Assembly (NCBI RefSeq): GCF_019303535.1
Contig: NZ_JACCIU010000001.1
Location: 1,302,001 to 1,366,000 of the forward strand
DNA: 64,000 nucleotides
Direction: 5' to 3'
Source of the DNA: Lactobacillus sp. Sy-1
Lineage (GTDB): Bacteria; Bacillota; Bacilli; Lactobacillales; Lactobacillaceae
Below are positions 26,532-37,333 of this stretch, one piece after another. Numbering within the stretch: position 1 is the first letter of the stretch; each line of letters opens with the position of its first letter. The position numbers and the translations under genes were made by a program. The notes under the pieces are model-generated. The model saw nothing but the letters and a program-made list of their open reading frames with translations. It did not search any database and was not told the origin of the DNA.

Positions 26532-27383
26532 CTACTGAGCACGACTAGCTACGGTCACTGCTTCGATATCATTTAAGTCAGCCGCTGGACTGATGTAAAT
26601 CTTATATGATAGGCCATAGTCATCAGTAGAAACCTTAGCAACCTTCCCAATATAGAGGCCCTTTGGTGTAATTCCACCTAACCCACTCGTGTAAGCTTTT
26701 TGGCCCACCTTAATCTTGGCCTTAGCAGTAATATTACCCATTTCAACTAGTCCCGTGGTTTTATTGTATCCAGAAATAATTCCGTTAATGACCTTTCCAT
26801 TAGTGGCATTAACTTGAACGGCAAACCGGTTCGTAGCGGCATTATTATTAGTAATTAATTCTACTTTACTGTTGGTCTTATTAACCTCAGAAACCCGACC
26901 AGCCAGTCCAGTATCAACTAACACTGGCATGTTCTTTTTAACTCCAGCATTTTCACCACGGTTAATAATAATTTGATTTTGCCATGATGACGGTGTCCTA
27001 GTAATTACAGCGGCGTTAATTGCCTTGTAGCTAGTCAAAGTATCATTTAATTTTAACTGACTCTTCAATTTCGCATTTTCTCGTTGTAATGCTTCATCCC
27101 GAACCTGGGTCGAAGTGATTTGGCTAACCCGCTTACTCAAAATTTGATTTTGCTGGTAGGTATTCAATAGGCTACCAAGCGAACCAAATCCATTACTAAT
27201 GAGGTTAACGGGAGTTGAAACAATGGTATTAGTGAATCCTGCAACATCATTTCCAAATTGCTGAATTAATGGCGGAGTGGCTTTTCGATTCCGCACCGCA
27301 ACTGAGAACGTCATTAGTCCAATACTAATCACAACGCACACCATGACAATTACCAATTTTCGATTGGAGAAAAATTTGTGCAT
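26532..27383 (-). CDS. mreC: Rod shape-determining protein MreC
   Basis: The 283-residue MreC has an N-terminal cytoplasmic tail, one membrane helix (about 9-27), an extracellular coiled coil (about 65-110) and a double beta-barrel domain containing GENAGVKKNMPVLVDTGLAGRVSEV and GLGGITPKGLYIGKV (shortened views). It organises the elongation machinery outside the membrane. A terminator-like hairpin stands between mreB and mreC, which may lower expression relative to MreB. Confidence 0.94.
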   Translation of the reverse strand: MHKFFSNRKLVIVMVCVVISIGLMTFSVAVRNRKATPPLIQQFGNDVAGFTNTIVSTPVNLISNGFGSLGSLLNTYQQNQILSKRVSQITSTQVRDEALQRENAKLKSQLKLNDTLTSYKAINAAVITRTPSSWQNQIIINRGENAGVKKNMPVLVDTGLAGRVSEVNKTNSKVELITNNNAATNRFAVQVNATNGKVINGIISGYNKTTGLVEMGNITAKAKIKVGQKAYTSGLGGITPKGLYIGKVAKVSTDDYGLSYKIYISPAADLNDIEAVTVASRAQ

Positions 27384-27412
27384 AGTTGCCCCTCCATAAA
27401 CTTTAGTTTATA

Positions 27413-27443
27413 AAAACAAAAGCGGGAAGCTTCAGCCATCCCG
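27413..27443 (-). terminator. Terminator/attenuator between mreB and mreC
   Basis: On the minus strand GCGGGA/TCCCGC forms a stem with a short loop, followed by TTTTGTTTTT. It lies between two genes of one functional operon, so it is probably a partial terminator that sets the MreB:MreC ratio. Confidence 0.75.
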
Positions 27444-27456
27444 CAGTGATTGTTTT

Positions 27457-28470
27457 TTATTTTTTCTTCATTACGTCAATACTCTTTAGTGATTCACCAG
27501 TTCCGATTGCAACACAATCAAGCGGGTCTTTAGCAATTGATACTGGAACCTGAGTTTCATCTGAAATAACTTCAGCAAGATTTTTAAGTAATGCTCCACC
27601 ACCAGTTAATACGATCCCATGATCGATAACGTCGGCAGCAATTTCTGGAGAAGTCTCTTCAAGCGTTTCCTTAACAGTTCCGATAATTTCTAAGATCGGC
27701 TCATGAATTGCTGTTGAAATATCTTCAGCTGAAATTTCAACGGCCTTTGGTAATCCGGTTAGTAGGTAACGACCACGAACGGTAGTCCCTTCAATATTCT
27801 TAGCATCTTCTAACGATGCCGAACCGATTTCCCATTTAAGGCGTTCGGCAGTTCTTTCACCAATCAATAAGTTGTGCTTCTTACGAACGTAAGTAGCAAT
27901 TGCTTCGTTTAACTTATCACCAGCAACCCGCACTGAACGGCTTGAAACAATCCCACCAAGTGAAATTGTAGCAACATCGGTAGTCCCACCACCAATATCA
28001 ACTACCATGCTACCAGTTGGGTCCATGATTGGTAACCCAGCACCAATTGCGGCAGCAAATGGTTCTTCAATTACGTAGGCGTCACGAGCCCCAGCAACCC
28101 GAGTAGCATCGATAACCGCACGCTTTTCAACTTCAGTAATTCCACTAGGAACACAAACCATAACGTATGGCTTTCCACTTGAGTGGCCTAAAGTCTTTGC
28201 AATGTAATATTTTAACATGGCAACCGTAGTGTCATAATCAGCGATTACCCCATCCTTCATTGGCCGAATTGCTCTGATACTTGCAGGCGTTCTACCAATC
28301 ATGTTCCGGGCTTCTTCACCAACGGCAACAATTGCCCCAGTTTTGGTGTTTTTAGCGACAACGGAAGGTTCTCTTAAAACGATTCCCTTTCCTTCAACAT
28401 ACACAATGGTATTAGCTGTCCCTAAATCAATCCCAATGTTTTTTGTTCCAAATCCAAACACAACGTTCAT
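27457..28470 (-). CDS. mreB: Rod shape-determining actin homologue MreB
   Basis: This 337-residue bacterial actin has phosphate-1 motif GIDLGTANT (about 13-21), phosphate-2 [10 protein letters not shown] and adenosine motif [11 protein letters not shown]. It forms membrane-associated filaments that steer wall elongation. The start ATG at 28470 gives the N-terminal extension [11 protein letters not shown], typical of the MreB rather than Mbl branch. A second homologue (51774-52769) lies elsewhere in the window. The gene leads the mreBCD-minCD run; radC, often just upstream in lactobacilli, is absent. Confidence 0.95.
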   Translation of the reverse strand: MNVVFGFGTKNIGIDLGTANTIVYVEGKGIVLREPSVVAKNTKTGAIVAVGEEARNMIGRTPASIRAIRPMKDGVIADYDTTVAMLKYYIAKTLGHSSGKPYVMVCVPSGITEVEKRAVIDATRVAGARDAYVIEEPFAAAIGAGLPIMDPTGSMVVDIGGGTTDVATISLGGIVSSRSVRVAGDKLNEAIATYVRKKHNLLIGERTAERLKWEIGSASLEDAKNIEGTTVRGRYLLTGLPKAVEISAEDISTAIHEPILEIIGTVKETLEETSPEIAADVIDHGIVLTGGGALLKNLAEVISDETQVPVSIAKDPLDCVAIGTGESLKSIDVMKKK

Positions 28471-28512
28471 CCCTTCGTATTCATACTTAAATAATATGAA
28501 TTTATCATTGTT

Positions 28513-28521
28513 AGTATATCA
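28513..28521 (-). promoter_or_regulatory. Extended -10 promoter element for mreB
   Basis: The minus strand reads TGATATACT about 43 bases before mreB. It combines a TG extension and a near-consensus -10 with a poor -35. Confidence 0.5.
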
Positions 28522-28628
28522 TATTTTTTTAACCTTGAATTAAATCACTCAATAATAATTTTAACTAAATTAAACCCAATAATGAAAGGATTTTAAAATA
28601 ACTTAATCTTTAGTTAAAGAATTCTACA

Positions 28629-29936
28629 TTAATCCATAAACAAGGCTCGCACATCCGAAATAAAGTACAGTGAACCGGTAATTAAAAGGACATCGTCTTG
28701 CGTCATTTGATTAGAGACGCTAACAATTGCTTCCTTCCAATTATCAATAAATTCAATCTGGTTTGCGGAAGCAACGGAGTTAGCAGTAGCTGATAAATCA
28801 GCTGCAGCTCGTTTAATCGGTCCCTTAAACTCAGTTAAAATTAAGTGAACGTTATTCAGTTGTGCCAGCACTTCAATCATTGGCAAGTATTGTTTATCTG
28901 CTAATATAGCAAGTATAATATAAATTTCACGATCTGAAAAATAATTTTTAATATTTTTTTCAATTTCTTTTATTGCTGGCATGTTATGAGCCCCATCAAT
29001 AATCACCAGGGGTTGATCATTTAACTTTTCAAACCGTCCTGCCCACTGGGTACTCAAGAGGCCCTGCTTAATGACTGCATTGTCAAACGGGATCCTCCGT
29101 TGATCCATAAATTGTTTAAAAGCTTCAATCGCTACCGCTGCATTGTCAATTTGAAAGTCACCCATCATGTTGAGCTTAACATCCTTAATTTGACCGTCAA
29201 CATCACTAAATTGAAATTGCTCGTGCCAACCAGCAATGGGCTTTGCCTGGACGTTAAAATCAATCGTTAATGCACTTAATGGGGCTGATTCCTGCTCAGC
29301 CCGCTGTTCAATTACCGCCCTGGGCCCGTCTTCAATCCGTCCAATTACGACCGGAGTATTCGGTTTAATAATTCCAGCCTTATGGCCGGCAATTGACTCC
29401 AGGGTATTGCCCAAAAACTGCATGTGGTCATAACCAATCGTCGTAATTACCGATAGTTGTGGAATCACAACGTTCGTTGAATCATTATCGCCACCAATCC
29501 CCACTTCAACAATTACGACATCCGCATGTCCTTCGGCAAAGTATGCAAACATCATCGCAGTCAAAACTTCAAACTCAGTTGGGCCCTCGTTTGGCATCGC
29601 CGCATCAATTTCTGCAACAATGGGGGCTACCAGGTTCACTAACCGGACGATTTCGGCATCGCTAATTGGAATGCCGTTCACGCTAATTCGCTCGTTGAAG
29701 CGCACTAAAAACGGCGAGGTAAACGTTCCAACCGTTAATCCAGCCGCTTGGAGCATGTTTCTCAAAAACGCTACCACCGAGCCCTTCCCATTGGTTCCCG
29801 CCACATGAATTGCATTAATTTGCCGTTCCGGATGCCCTAACTTAGTCATTAATAGCTGCATTCGTTGCATCGTTGCGTCCTTGTGTGACTTAACCCGGCC
29901 GTGAATGTACGCTAGTGCTTCTTGATAATCTCTCAT
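28629..29936 (-). CDS. folC: Folylpolyglutamate synthase / dihydrofolate synthase
   Basis: FolC adds glutamates to folates (and may couple glutamate to dihydropteroate). The 435-residue Mur-ligase-family enzyme has the P-loop HVAGTNGKGSV near 44-54, the TSPFLVRFNERI loop and IIDGAHNMPAI in the C-terminal domain. Length is normal. It is 68 bp downstream of valS with a terminator between, so it may depend partly on readthrough. The 158-bp gap to mreB holds no gene. Confidence 0.95.
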   Translation of the reverse strand: MRDYQEALAYIHGRVKSHKDATMQRMQLLMTKLGHPERQINAIHVAGTNGKGSVVAFLRNMLQAAGLTVGTFTSPFLVRFNERISVNGIPISDAEIVRLVNLVAPIVAEIDAAMPNEGPTEFEVLTAMMFAYFAEGHADVVIVEVGIGGDNDSTNVVIPQLSVITTIGYDHMQFLGNTLESIAGHKAGIIKPNTPVVIGRIEDGPRAVIEQRAEQESAPLSALTIDFNVQAKPIAGWHEQFQFSDVDGQIKDVKLNMMGDFQIDNAAVAIEAFKQFMDQRRIPFDNAVIKQGLLSTQWAGRFEKLNDQPLVIIDGAHNMPAIKEIEKNIKNYFSDREIYIILAILADKQYLPMIEVLAQLNNVHLILTEFKGPIKRAAADLSATANSVASANQIEFIDNWKEAIVSVSNQMTQDDVLLITGSLYFISDVRALFMD

Positions 29937-29950
29937 CGCTGCCTCCCTAC

Positions 29951-29983
29951 AAAAAAGCCCCGTAACATTATCTGCCCGGGACT
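29951..29983 (-). terminator. Terminator after valS
   Basis: On the minus strand AGTCCCG pairs with CGGGGCT (one G-T pair) and is followed by TTTTT. It lies between the valS stop and the folC start. Confidence 0.8.
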
Positions 29984-30003
29984 AAATTGATAAATCATGA
30001 TTA

Positions 30004-32661
30004 TTATTGAGCCTTTAAGTCAGCTTGACGTTGCTTCGTAGCCGCTAACTTAGCCTTATTATCGTTTAATTTTTCGCGTTCTGCATTTACAACTGCATCC
30101 GGCGCATTTTGAACGAATCGGTCGTTAGATAGTTTCTTTTCGGCCCGTTGAACTTCGAAATTGAACTGTTCAATTTCCTTATCCAACCGCTTAATTTCTT
30201 CATCTAAGTCAACTAATTCAGCCAATGGAATACTTACTTCAGCATCGGTCATCACACTAGTCATTGCTAACTTAGGTACTTGAACATTACTACCGACTTC
30301 AAGCGTCTTTGGATGACAGAACCGTTGAATGTATCCTTGGTTCCCCTCAAAAATATCCTTAAGGTTTTGGTTGTCAGTCTTAATTAAGATATCAACCGCA
30401 CTGGACATCTTTGCGTTTGCCTCGGAACGAATATTTCTAACCGCCTTGATTAGATCAATTAAACTGTCCATATCATTTTCAGACTTTGAATCATTAAACT
30501 CGGGATGGTCAACTGGATAATCAGCAACCACTAGTGACTTCCCTTGGTGAGGCATTGTTTGCCAAATGTTTTCGGTAACGAATGGCATGATTGGTTGCAA
30601 TAAACGAAGGGTTTGGTCAAGCACGTATGCTAAGACGTTTCTAGTATTGTGTTTAGCCTCTTCATCATCGCCAGTAAGGGTCTCCTTACTCATTTCAATG
30701 TACCAGTCACAGAAATCATCCCAAATGAAATTGTAAAGCGCCCGGCCAGCTTCACCAAAGTTGTACTTATCAAATTGATCAGTAACTTGGTTAACTAGGG
30801 TGTTCAACTTGCTTAAGATCCACCGGTCAGCTAAATTCCACTTAGCAGGATCAGGTAGCTCAGGTTTTTCCATGGCCCCTAGATTCATAATAACGTAACG
30901 ACTAGCGTTCCAAATCTTGTTAATGAAGTTCCAAGCGGATTCAATCTTAGCGTAACTAAACCGCACGTCTTGACCGGCGGTGGAACCATTGGATAGGAAC
31001 CACCGTAATGCATCGGCACCGTACTTGTCGATAACGTCCATTGGGTCAATCCCATTACCAAGTGACTTACTCATTTTCCGGCCCTGTTCATCACGAATCA
31101 AACCGTGGAGTAAAACATCCTTGAATGGTCGCCGACCAGTAAATTCAAGACTTTGGAAAATCATCCGGGAAACCCAGAAGAAGATGATATCGTAACCAGT
31201 AACTAACGTATTGGTTGGGAAGTAACGCTTAAAGTCTGGATCATCTGTGTTTGGCCAACCCATGGTTGAAAATGGCCAAAGAGCAGATGAGAACCAGGTA
31301 TCCAAGACGTCCTTATCTTGTTCCCAATTTTCAATATCTTTGGGGGCCTCTTCCCCAACGTAAGTTTCACCAGTTTGCTTGTTGTACCAAGCTGGAATTC
31401 GGTGGCCCCACCATAATTGACGGGAAATAACCCAGTCATGGATGTTATCCATCCATTGTTCGAAGGTGTGTTCGAACCGTTCTGGAACGAAGTTCACCCG
31501 GTCATCAGTTTTTTGGTTAGCCAATGCTTTCTCAGCAAGGGGCTTCATCTTAACGAACCATTGGGTCGAAAGCCGCGATTCAACTTGAACCCCGGTTCTT
31601 TCGGAATGCCCAACCGCATGAACAATCGGATCCACCTTTAGCATGTAGCCACCGGCTTCCAAGTCGTCGGTCATGGCCTTCCGTGCTTCGAAACGATCCA
31701 TGCCCTTGTACTTACCGGCATTTTCGTTCATCGTAGCATCTTCATTCATGGTGTTAATCCGCTTCAAGTCATGCCGGTTTCCAACGTTAAAGTCATTTGG
31801 ATCATGAGCTGGTGTAATCTTAACCATCCCCGTTCCAAATTCCTTATCAACGTAAGCATCCGCAATAATCGGAATTTCACGGTCAACTAATGGCACCCGA
31901 ATCTTCTTGCCAACAATGTCCTTATAACGTTCATCGGTAGGGTTAACGGCAACCGCAACGTCACCGAACATGGTTTCCGGACGGGTGGTTGCAATTTCGA
32001 TGTAATCCTTCCCGTTAAACTTAGTGCCATCCGTAAATGGGTATTTAACGTGGTAGAACGCACCCTTGTCATCCTTATGGATAACTTCAATATCGGATAA
32101 TGCAGTCCGCGCCTTTGGATCCCAGTTAATGATGTATTCACCACGATAAATTAAGCCCTTCTTGTAAAGGGTCACGAATACCTTCCGCACCGCAGCGGAG
32201 AGCCCATCATCTAACGTGAATCGTTCACGACTGTAATCGAGGGAGAGGCCTAACTTACCCCATTGCTTCTTAATCGTAGCGGCGTAATCGTCCTTCCATT
32301 CCCAAACTTTTTCCACAAACTTTTCGCGACCAAGGTCATAACGGGTAATCCCTTCCTTGTTCAACTTAGCTTCCACTTTCGCTTGAGTTGCAATTCCGGC
32401 ATGGTCCATCCCTGGTAACCAGAGGGTGTCATAACCTAACATGCGCTTTTGCCGAATTAAAATATCTTGTAACGTTGTATCCCAAGCGTGGCCTAAATGC
32501 AACTTTCCAGTAACATTTGGCGGTGGAATAACAATTGAATATGGTTTTGCTTTTTGATCGCCACTTGGCTTGAAAACACCTTCATCAAGCCATTCCTGGT
32601 AACGACCATCTTCAACTGCAGCATGGTCGTACTTGGGTGGCATTTTAATATCCTTAGTCAT
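30004..32661 (-). CDS. valS: Valyl-tRNA synthetase
   Basis: ValS charges tRNA-Val and edits mischarged Thr. The 885-residue class I enzyme has the HIGH-type motif [13 protein letters not shown] (about 49-61), the editing (CP1) domain with [15 protein letters not shown], the [10 protein letters not shown] motif near 530, a DALRWFL helix and a C-terminal coiled coil (last 65 residues). Its leader is a Val T-box. Translation starts at ATG 32661 after AGGTGT. Confidence 0.97.
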   Translation of the reverse strand: MTKDIKMPPKYDHAAVEDGRYQEWLDEGVFKPSGDQKAKPYSIVIPPPNVTGKLHLGHAWDTTLQDILIRQKRMLGYDTLWLPGMDHAGIATQAKVEAKLNKEGITRYDLGREKFVEKVWEWKDDYAATIKKQWGKLGLSLDYSRERFTLDDGLSAAVRKVFVTLYKKGLIYRGEYIINWDPKARTALSDIEVIHKDDKGAFYHVKYPFTDGTKFNGKDYIEIATTRPETMFGDVAVAVNPTDERYKDIVGKKIRVPLVDREIPIIADAYVDKEFGTGMVKITPAHDPNDFNVGNRHDLKRINTMNEDATMNENAGKYKGMDRFEARKAMTDDLEAGGYMLKVDPIVHAVGHSERTGVQVESRLSTQWFVKMKPLAEKALANQKTDDRVNFVPERFEHTFEQWMDNIHDWVISRQLWWGHRIPAWYNKQTGETYVGEEAPKDIENWEQDKDVLDTWFSSALWPFSTMGWPNTDDPDFKRYFPTNTLVTGYDIIFFWVSRMIFQSLEFTGRRPFKDVLLHGLIRDEQGRKMSKSLGNGIDPMDVIDKYGADALRWFLSNGSTAGQDVRFSYAKIESAWNFINKIWNASRYVIMNLGAMEKPELPDPAKWNLADRWILSKLNTLVNQVTDQFDKYNFGEAGRALYNFIWDDFCDWYIEMSKETLTGDDEEAKHNTRNVLAYVLDQTLRLLQPIMPFVTENIWQTMPHQGKSLVVADYPVDHPEFNDSKSENDMDSLIDLIKAVRNIRSEANAKMSSAVDILIKTDNQNLKDIFEGNQGYIQRFCHPKTLEVGSNVQVPKLAMTSVMTDAEVSIPLAELVDLDEEIKRLDKEIEQFNFEVQRAEKKLSNDRFVQNAPDAVVNAEREKLNDNKAKLAATKQRQADLKAQ

Positions 32662-32689
32662 AAAAACACCTCAACTTAAATTCATTTGT

Positions 32690-32925
32690 AAACAAAAAGA
32701 GCACCTCGCCATATAGGACGAAGTGCTCGCGGTACCACCTAAATTAAACCGAAAAATCGATTTCTCTCATGCGACGGATTAACGGGGTCAGCCGGGCCGA
32801 CCTACTCAATTCAGTCGACCTACTCCCAAGGTACCTTCATCATAACCGACGAAAATCCTCTCAACAAAATGGATTTCTTTCTGAACACCAGCTATGATTA
32901 CTCTCTTGTTCACAGTATTTATTTC
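32690..32925 (-). promoter_or_regulatory. T-box riboswitch, Val specifier, upstream of valS
   Basis: This fills most of the 309-bp gap between thiI and valS. The core AGGTGGTACCGCGA is at 32727-32740 and the terminator (GAGCAC paired with GTGCTC, then TTTTT) at 32694-32728. In stem I, the upper stem ATCATA/TATGAT and lower stem CAAG/CTTG enclose a 3' loop GAAG-GTA-C. The GTA there is the likely valine specifier. Confidence 0.88.
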
Positions 32926-32934
32926 TTGTTAACT

Positions 32935-32964
32935 ATCATAAATCAATCGACGGTTAATCGTCAA
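32935..32964 (-). promoter_or_regulatory. Promoter of the valS T-box transcript
   Basis: The minus strand has TTGACG (32959-32964), 18 bp, then TATGAT (32935-32940), immediately before stem I. Confidence 0.65.
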
Positions 32965-32970
32965 CTAATT

Positions 32971-34188
32971 TTATAATAATTCTGAAAATACATCCTGATT
33001 TTGATTTAGGAATTCTTCGCCCGGTTTAATATCGGTAACCTTAATTCCGTCAATGGCTTTCTTGGTCAATGCATCAACATCAATATAGGTTTCATAGTGC
33101 CGCGTTTTTTCCAAGTCTGGCTTGGTCTTAGGAGAAGGGGGCGTAAAAATCGTACAACAGTCTTCGAATGGCATGATTGAAAGGTCGTAGGTCCCAATCT
33201 TTTCAGCAATTCGAATAATTTCGGTCTTATCCATTGATACCAACGGCCGCAACACTGGTAAGTTAGTAACATCGTTAATTGCCATCATACTTTCCAATGT
33301 CTGTGAAGCAACTTGGCCCAGTGATTCACCGGTAAAGACCCCCTTACAGTGACGATTACGGGTAATTGCAGACGCAATGCGCAACATCATCCGCCGTTGA
33401 ATCGTCATTAGGTAGCCTTCCGGAACCTTTTCCTTCACCGTTTCTTGGACTTCGGTAAACGGCACTTCAATAAATTGAATGTTCCCACCAAACTTAGCCA
33501 CCTGAGCAGTTAATTCCTTGGCCTTAGCGAGGGCTTGGGGGCTAGTGTATGGTGGACTAAAGAAATGAATCATATCCACCTTTACCCCCCGCTTCATTGC
33601 AAGGTAGGTTGCAACTGGGGAATCGATTCCACCAGAAAGCATCATTGTTGCCCGGCCACCAGTTCCAACTGGTAGTCCGCCGGCTCCCTTAATCGTTTCA
33701 CTCGATAAAAAGATTCCATTCATCCGAATTTCGACCCGGATTTCAATGTCTGGATGCTTCATCTGCGCCTTGATTCCATCAACGTTATCGATGATGTAGC
33801 CACCCAACTTATCGTTAATATCATAGGTGTCTAATGGATACTGCTTATCCTGTCTAATTGTATTAATTTTAAACGTCATGCCAGGTTGGTATTGATCCTT
33901 AACCATTTGAAGTGCTACTTGCTTAGCGTTATCAATGTCTTTGTCTAACTTAATTGCTGGTGAAAGGGTTTCAATTCCAAACACCCCTGCGAGCCGCTCA
34001 ATGACCTTGTCATAGTCTTCACCATGCAGGTCAACGTGTAGCCGGTCTTGTTGGGGATTAACGTGAATGTCATGGAAATCGTGTAACACGTGGCGAATGT
34101 TTTTGCCTAGTTGTTTGATGAAGTCTTTCCGGTTCTTACCCTTAGTGGATAGTTCACCGTATCTGACCATAATTTCACTATATTGCAT
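32971..34188 (-). CDS. thiI: tRNA 4-thiouridine synthase ThiI
   Basis: ThiI adenylates U8 of tRNA and transfers sulfur to form 4-thiouridine. The 405 residues include an N-terminal ferredoxin-like and THUMP domain (about 60-165) and the PP-loop [11 protein letters not shown] (about 182-192). Conserved [15 protein letters not shown] follows. There is no C-terminal rhodanese domain, as in Bacillus ThiI, so sulfur probably comes directly from the adjacent cysteine desulfurase. The genes are 10 bp apart. Confidence 0.95.
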   Translation of the reverse strand: MQYSEIMVRYGELSTKGKNRKDFIKQLGKNIRHVLHDFHDIHVNPQQDRLHVDLHGEDYDKVIERLAGVFGIETLSPAIKLDKDIDNAKQVALQMVKDQYQPGMTFKINTIRQDKQYPLDTYDINDKLGGYIIDNVDGIKAQMKHPDIEIRVEIRMNGIFLSSETIKGAGGLPVGTGGRATMMLSGGIDSPVATYLAMKRGVKVDMIHFFSPPYTSPQALAKAKELTAQVAKFGGNIQFIEVPFTEVQETVKEKVPEGYLMTIQRRMMLRIASAITRNRHCKGVFTGESLGQVASQTLESMMAINDVTNLPVLRPLVSMDKTEIIRIAEKIGTYDLSIMPFEDCCTIFTPPSPKTKPDLEKTRHYETYIDVDALTKKAIDGIKVTDIKPGEEFLNQNQDVFSELL

Positions 34189-34198
34189 TATTGCCTCC

Positions 34199-35344
34199 TT
34201 AACTTAATTTACTGAATTTTTGGTATAGTTGATCGAAGACCCGGTTAAATTCTTCGGCCTCTTCAATCGTATTATTAGCATCTAAAGATACCCGGACCGC
34301 ACTGGTACATAGCTCGGTTGGTTCTTGCATTGCGGTCAACGTAGCAGATGGAACGTGGTCCTTAGAAGAGCAAGCACTCGTGGTGGAGATGTAAATATCG
34401 TGATCTTCAAACGCATGCACGATGGTTTCACCACGCACCCCTAGAATTGAAAAACAAAGGATGTGCGGTGCAAAGTTAGCTTGGTTCTTAGAAAAGATGG
34501 TTACCTTATCAAAATCCTTGATGTGGTTGTAAATCGTGGATTTGATATCAGCTTGCTTTTGGGCCTTAGCCTGTTCGTTAGTCAACAGGATTCGAACTGC
34601 CTTTGCCATCGCTGCAATTGCCGGGAGGTTTTCAGTCCCACTTCTCAAATTGTGCTCTTGGCCCCCACCAGTCATTAGTGGCGCAATCTTCTTGCCAGCC
34701 CGCTTGTAGATAAAGCCGATTCCACGGGGGGCATGGAACTTATGCCCTGAGAATGTAATGAAGTCCACCCGGTCGTTCATAATTAGTTCGCCAATGCCCT
34801 TCCCGATTCCTTGAACCGCATCGATGTGGTAGTGCACATTCGGATAATCCTTCAAAACTTCCGCCGCTTCTTTAATTGGTTGAATTGTTCCAATTTCGTT
34901 ATTAACCGCCATAATCGAAACCAAAATAGTGTCCTTACGAATGGCGTTCTTTAGATCTTCAATGGAAATCCGACCTTCTTTATCTACTGGTAAGTAGGTA
35001 ACATCGTAGCCCAGCTTTTTAAGTTGTTCGCAGGTCTCATGAATTGCGGGATGCTCAACGGCAGTCGTAATGATGTGCTTACCAAACTTCCGTTTTTCAA
35101 TTGCAGTTCCCTTTAAAACCCAGTTATCACCTTCGGTTCCACCACTGGTAAAAAAGATTTCATTTGGTTGAACCCCTAGTAAATCAGCAATTTGTTTTCT
35201 GGATTGGTTCAATAAGTTGAACGCTTCTTCACCAAAGCGATGCAGACTAGAAGGATTGCCCCAAATCCGTTCACTTACCTGGTTGTAAGTATCTAAAACC
35301 GCTGGGTCGACCTTAGTAGTCGCACTGTTATCAAAATAAATCAT
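34199..35344 (-). CDS. nifS: Cysteine desulfurase (NifS/IscS family)
   Basis: This PLP enzyme releases sulfur from cysteine as a persulfide. The 381 residues show the N-terminal FDNSATTK, the PLP lysine in [10 protein letters not shown] (near 203) and the catalytic Cys loop [11 protein letters not shown] (near 325), a group I desulfurase pattern. It is immediately upstream of thiI, matching the NifZ-ThiI pair of Bacillus, so supply of sulfur for tRNA thiolation is the likely main job. No iron-sulfur scaffold gene is adjacent. Confidence 0.93.
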   Translation of the reverse strand: MIYFDNSATTKVDPAVLDTYNQVSERIWGNPSSLHRFGEEAFNLLNQSRKQIADLLGVQPNEIFFTSGGTEGDNWVLKGTAIEKRKFGKHIITTAVEHPAIHETCEQLKKLGYDVTYLPVDKEGRISIEDLKNAIRKDTILVSIMAVNNEIGTIQPIKEAAEVLKDYPNVHYHIDAVQGIGKGIGELIMNDRVDFITFSGHKFHAPRGIGFIYKRAGKKIAPLMTGGGQEHNLRSGTENLPAIAAMAKAVRILLTNEQAKAQKQADIKSTIYNHIKDFDKVTIFSKNQANFAPHILCFSILGVRGETIVHAFEDHDIYISTTSACSSKDHVPSATLTAMQEPTELCTSAVRVSLDANNTIEEAEEFNRVFDQLYQKFSKLS

Positions 35345-35406
35345 AGTAAACCCTCTTTTAAATTATTAGTCCGGCCATTTAAAATTCTAACTTTATATTA
35401 TAACAG

Positions 35407-35445
35407 AAAAAAACCATTTATGTTATTAGATTAACACAAATGGTT
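35407..35445 (-). terminator. Terminator after ezrA
   Basis: On the minus strand AACCATTT/AAATGGTT forms a stem with a long A/T loop, followed by a T-run. A TATAAT-like -10 for nifS (35397-35402) follows at once. Confidence 0.75.
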
Positions 35446-35457
35446 ACTTTTAGTTAG

Positions 35458-37170
35458 CTATTTTTGACGGCGATAATATGCAGTTTGAATTCGTTCGTAA
35501 ATGGCTGGGTCAATCTTGTTTAACGCATCCACAATTACATTCAAACTCTCTTCGTATTGGTATTCCCGATCAAACAGATAGTGAGCGCGATTGCTGGCAT
35601 CCAAGATGTCAGCATGGTTGTTTCGATAACGATTAGCATACTGCATCATTTGTTCCGAAAGGACCGCACTATCTAGCATGGTGTTAGTCCGTTCAAGGAG
35701 GTTATCAACATCTGATTTGATTACCGTGATCTGTTCGTTAATGTCATCCATGCTAATCCGGGTCTGATTCATCGCCTGTGAGAGTCGCTGAATTTCGGAG
35801 TTAACTAGTGAGTAGGCATCCCCATAATCATCAGGAATTCCTGGTAAATTAAGGTTCTCAATGCGTCGCTTCATCGTATGCATTTGCAACTCGAATTTTT
35901 GAATGGCACTAACAGCAGCCTCCTCTTCTTCATTCAAATTGGAAACGGAGGCGTTGATTTCACGTTGCTGAGCTTCAATTTGGCTAAGCGCCTTCTTAGC
36001 ATCGCTAATGTGTTCGGAAATCTTGGAGTAGATAGGAAGGCCATCAGCGATGGACTGAAGGTCATTTTGGTGGGTAATATCGATCGTTTTAATTTGCTCC
36101 GCTAACTCACGGGTCGTTTCAATTTCTTGATGATCTAAGTCATAATTTTTATCTAGTTGTTTTAGCTCACTCATCAATGCAATGTTTTGCTTTTGTGAAT
36201 GTGAAATGAAGGCAGAAATAACATCAATTTGTTTTTGAACCCGCTTCTTGGAAGTAATTTCTAATTCCATTGCATCGTATAGTTGATCAATCATCTTATC
36301 AATTTGGTGATTACCACTTCTAGTTTGGGAAATTTCTAAGCGCCGTAAGTTATCAAAGTTCTTTTCGATTTGTCGATTAACAAATTCGATTGCCCCATTA
36401 ATATTGTCTTCCGGAAAATGATAACCTGCCGCCAGCATTTCTTGATGGCCATTTTTGATTTCTTCGACCTGTTCTGGATATTCCTTAATTAAGTTCTTAT
36501 ACAACTTAGGAATATCATCTAAAAGGGCCTGCATTTGATCTGTCTGACCCATTAATTCTGGCAATATTTTTTCAGCTGCCTCATGATCACCGGATTCAGT
36601 CAGATTTTTGAACTGATCAAATTTTTCCTCAGTTTTAGTTAGCCGTAATTCTAAATTATCAGTGGTTGGACCGTAAACATAGTTTTTGGTTAACAAAGTC
36701 GAATGCATTTGCTTAAACTTTTCAGTTAAATCCTGGATTATAGACTTGTGCTGCTTATTTAAATCCTTAATCTGAGCAAGCCCGGCTTGAATCATTTGAA
36801 TCCGCTGAGTAACATCACCAAGGAGCTTATTAATTGAATGGTAAATCTGGTTAGTCCGTAAAAAGTTAAGTGTTTTACTGATTTTAATGGCGTTGTTAAG
36901 GTTGTTAGTAATCTCAACAAAGTCTTCCCCTAAAATTTCCTTGTAGCCCTCTTGGTAGCCCTTCAATTGCTCAAGGGTTTCCCCAGATAAGTTCATCTTA
37001 TTTGCTTCATCTAATTCAGATTGAATTGGAATGGCTTGAATTTGTTCTAACTTAGCCTGTAGCACTTTCATTTGTTTTAATATGTAATGTTGATAGGCTA
37101 CAATTGCTAGGTAAAAGACTAACACTAACACCACAATTGTAACTAATATTCCTACAGCTGAATTTCCCAT
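35458..37170 (-). CDS. ezrA: Septation ring regulator EzrA
   Basis: EzrA is a membrane-anchored spectrin-like protein that regulates FtsZ ring assembly. The start at ATG 37170 (MGNSAVGILV) follows GGGAG by five bases; a GTG at 37182 is in frame but lies in the ribosome site. The 570 residues start with a single membrane helix (about 4-25), and the rest is long alpha-helical coiled-coil repeats. B. subtilis EzrA has a similar size. The gene lies between rpsD/msrC, divergent, and nifS, as in other lactobacilli. Confidence 0.93.
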   Translation of the reverse strand: MGNSAVGILVTIVVLVLVFYLAIVAYQHYILKQMKVLQAKLEQIQAIPIQSELDEANKMNLSGETLEQLKGYQEGYKEILGEDFVEITNNLNNAIKISKTLNFLRTNQIYHSINKLLGDVTQRIQMIQAGLAQIKDLNKQHKSIIQDLTEKFKQMHSTLLTKNYVYGPTTDNLELRLTKTEEKFDQFKNLTESGDHEAAEKILPELMGQTDQMQALLDDIPKLYKNLIKEYPEQVEEIKNGHQEMLAAGYHFPEDNINGAIEFVNRQIEKNFDNLRRLEISQTRSGNHQIDKMIDQLYDAMELEITSKKRVQKQIDVISAFISHSQKQNIALMSELKQLDKNYDLDHQEIETTRELAEQIKTIDITHQNDLQSIADGLPIYSKISEHISDAKKALSQIEAQQREINASVSNLNEEEEAAVSAIQKFELQMHTMKRRIENLNLPGIPDDYGDAYSLVNSEIQRLSQAMNQTRISMDDINEQITVIKSDVDNLLERTNTMLDSAVLSEQMMQYANRYRNNHADILDASNRAHYLFDREYQYEESLNVIVDALNKIDPAIYERIQTAYYRRQK

Positions 37171-37333
37171 AAACGCTCCCACACCTTTTTAAACATAAAT
37201 AAACATCTTAATTTTAATCGATCGTAAATTGATACTATTCATTTTATTATAGCTAATATTTGGATAAAAATCACTAACCATTTAAAATTATAACATATGA
37301 TATTTTTTTAATCTTAGTTTGGAGGAATTAATA

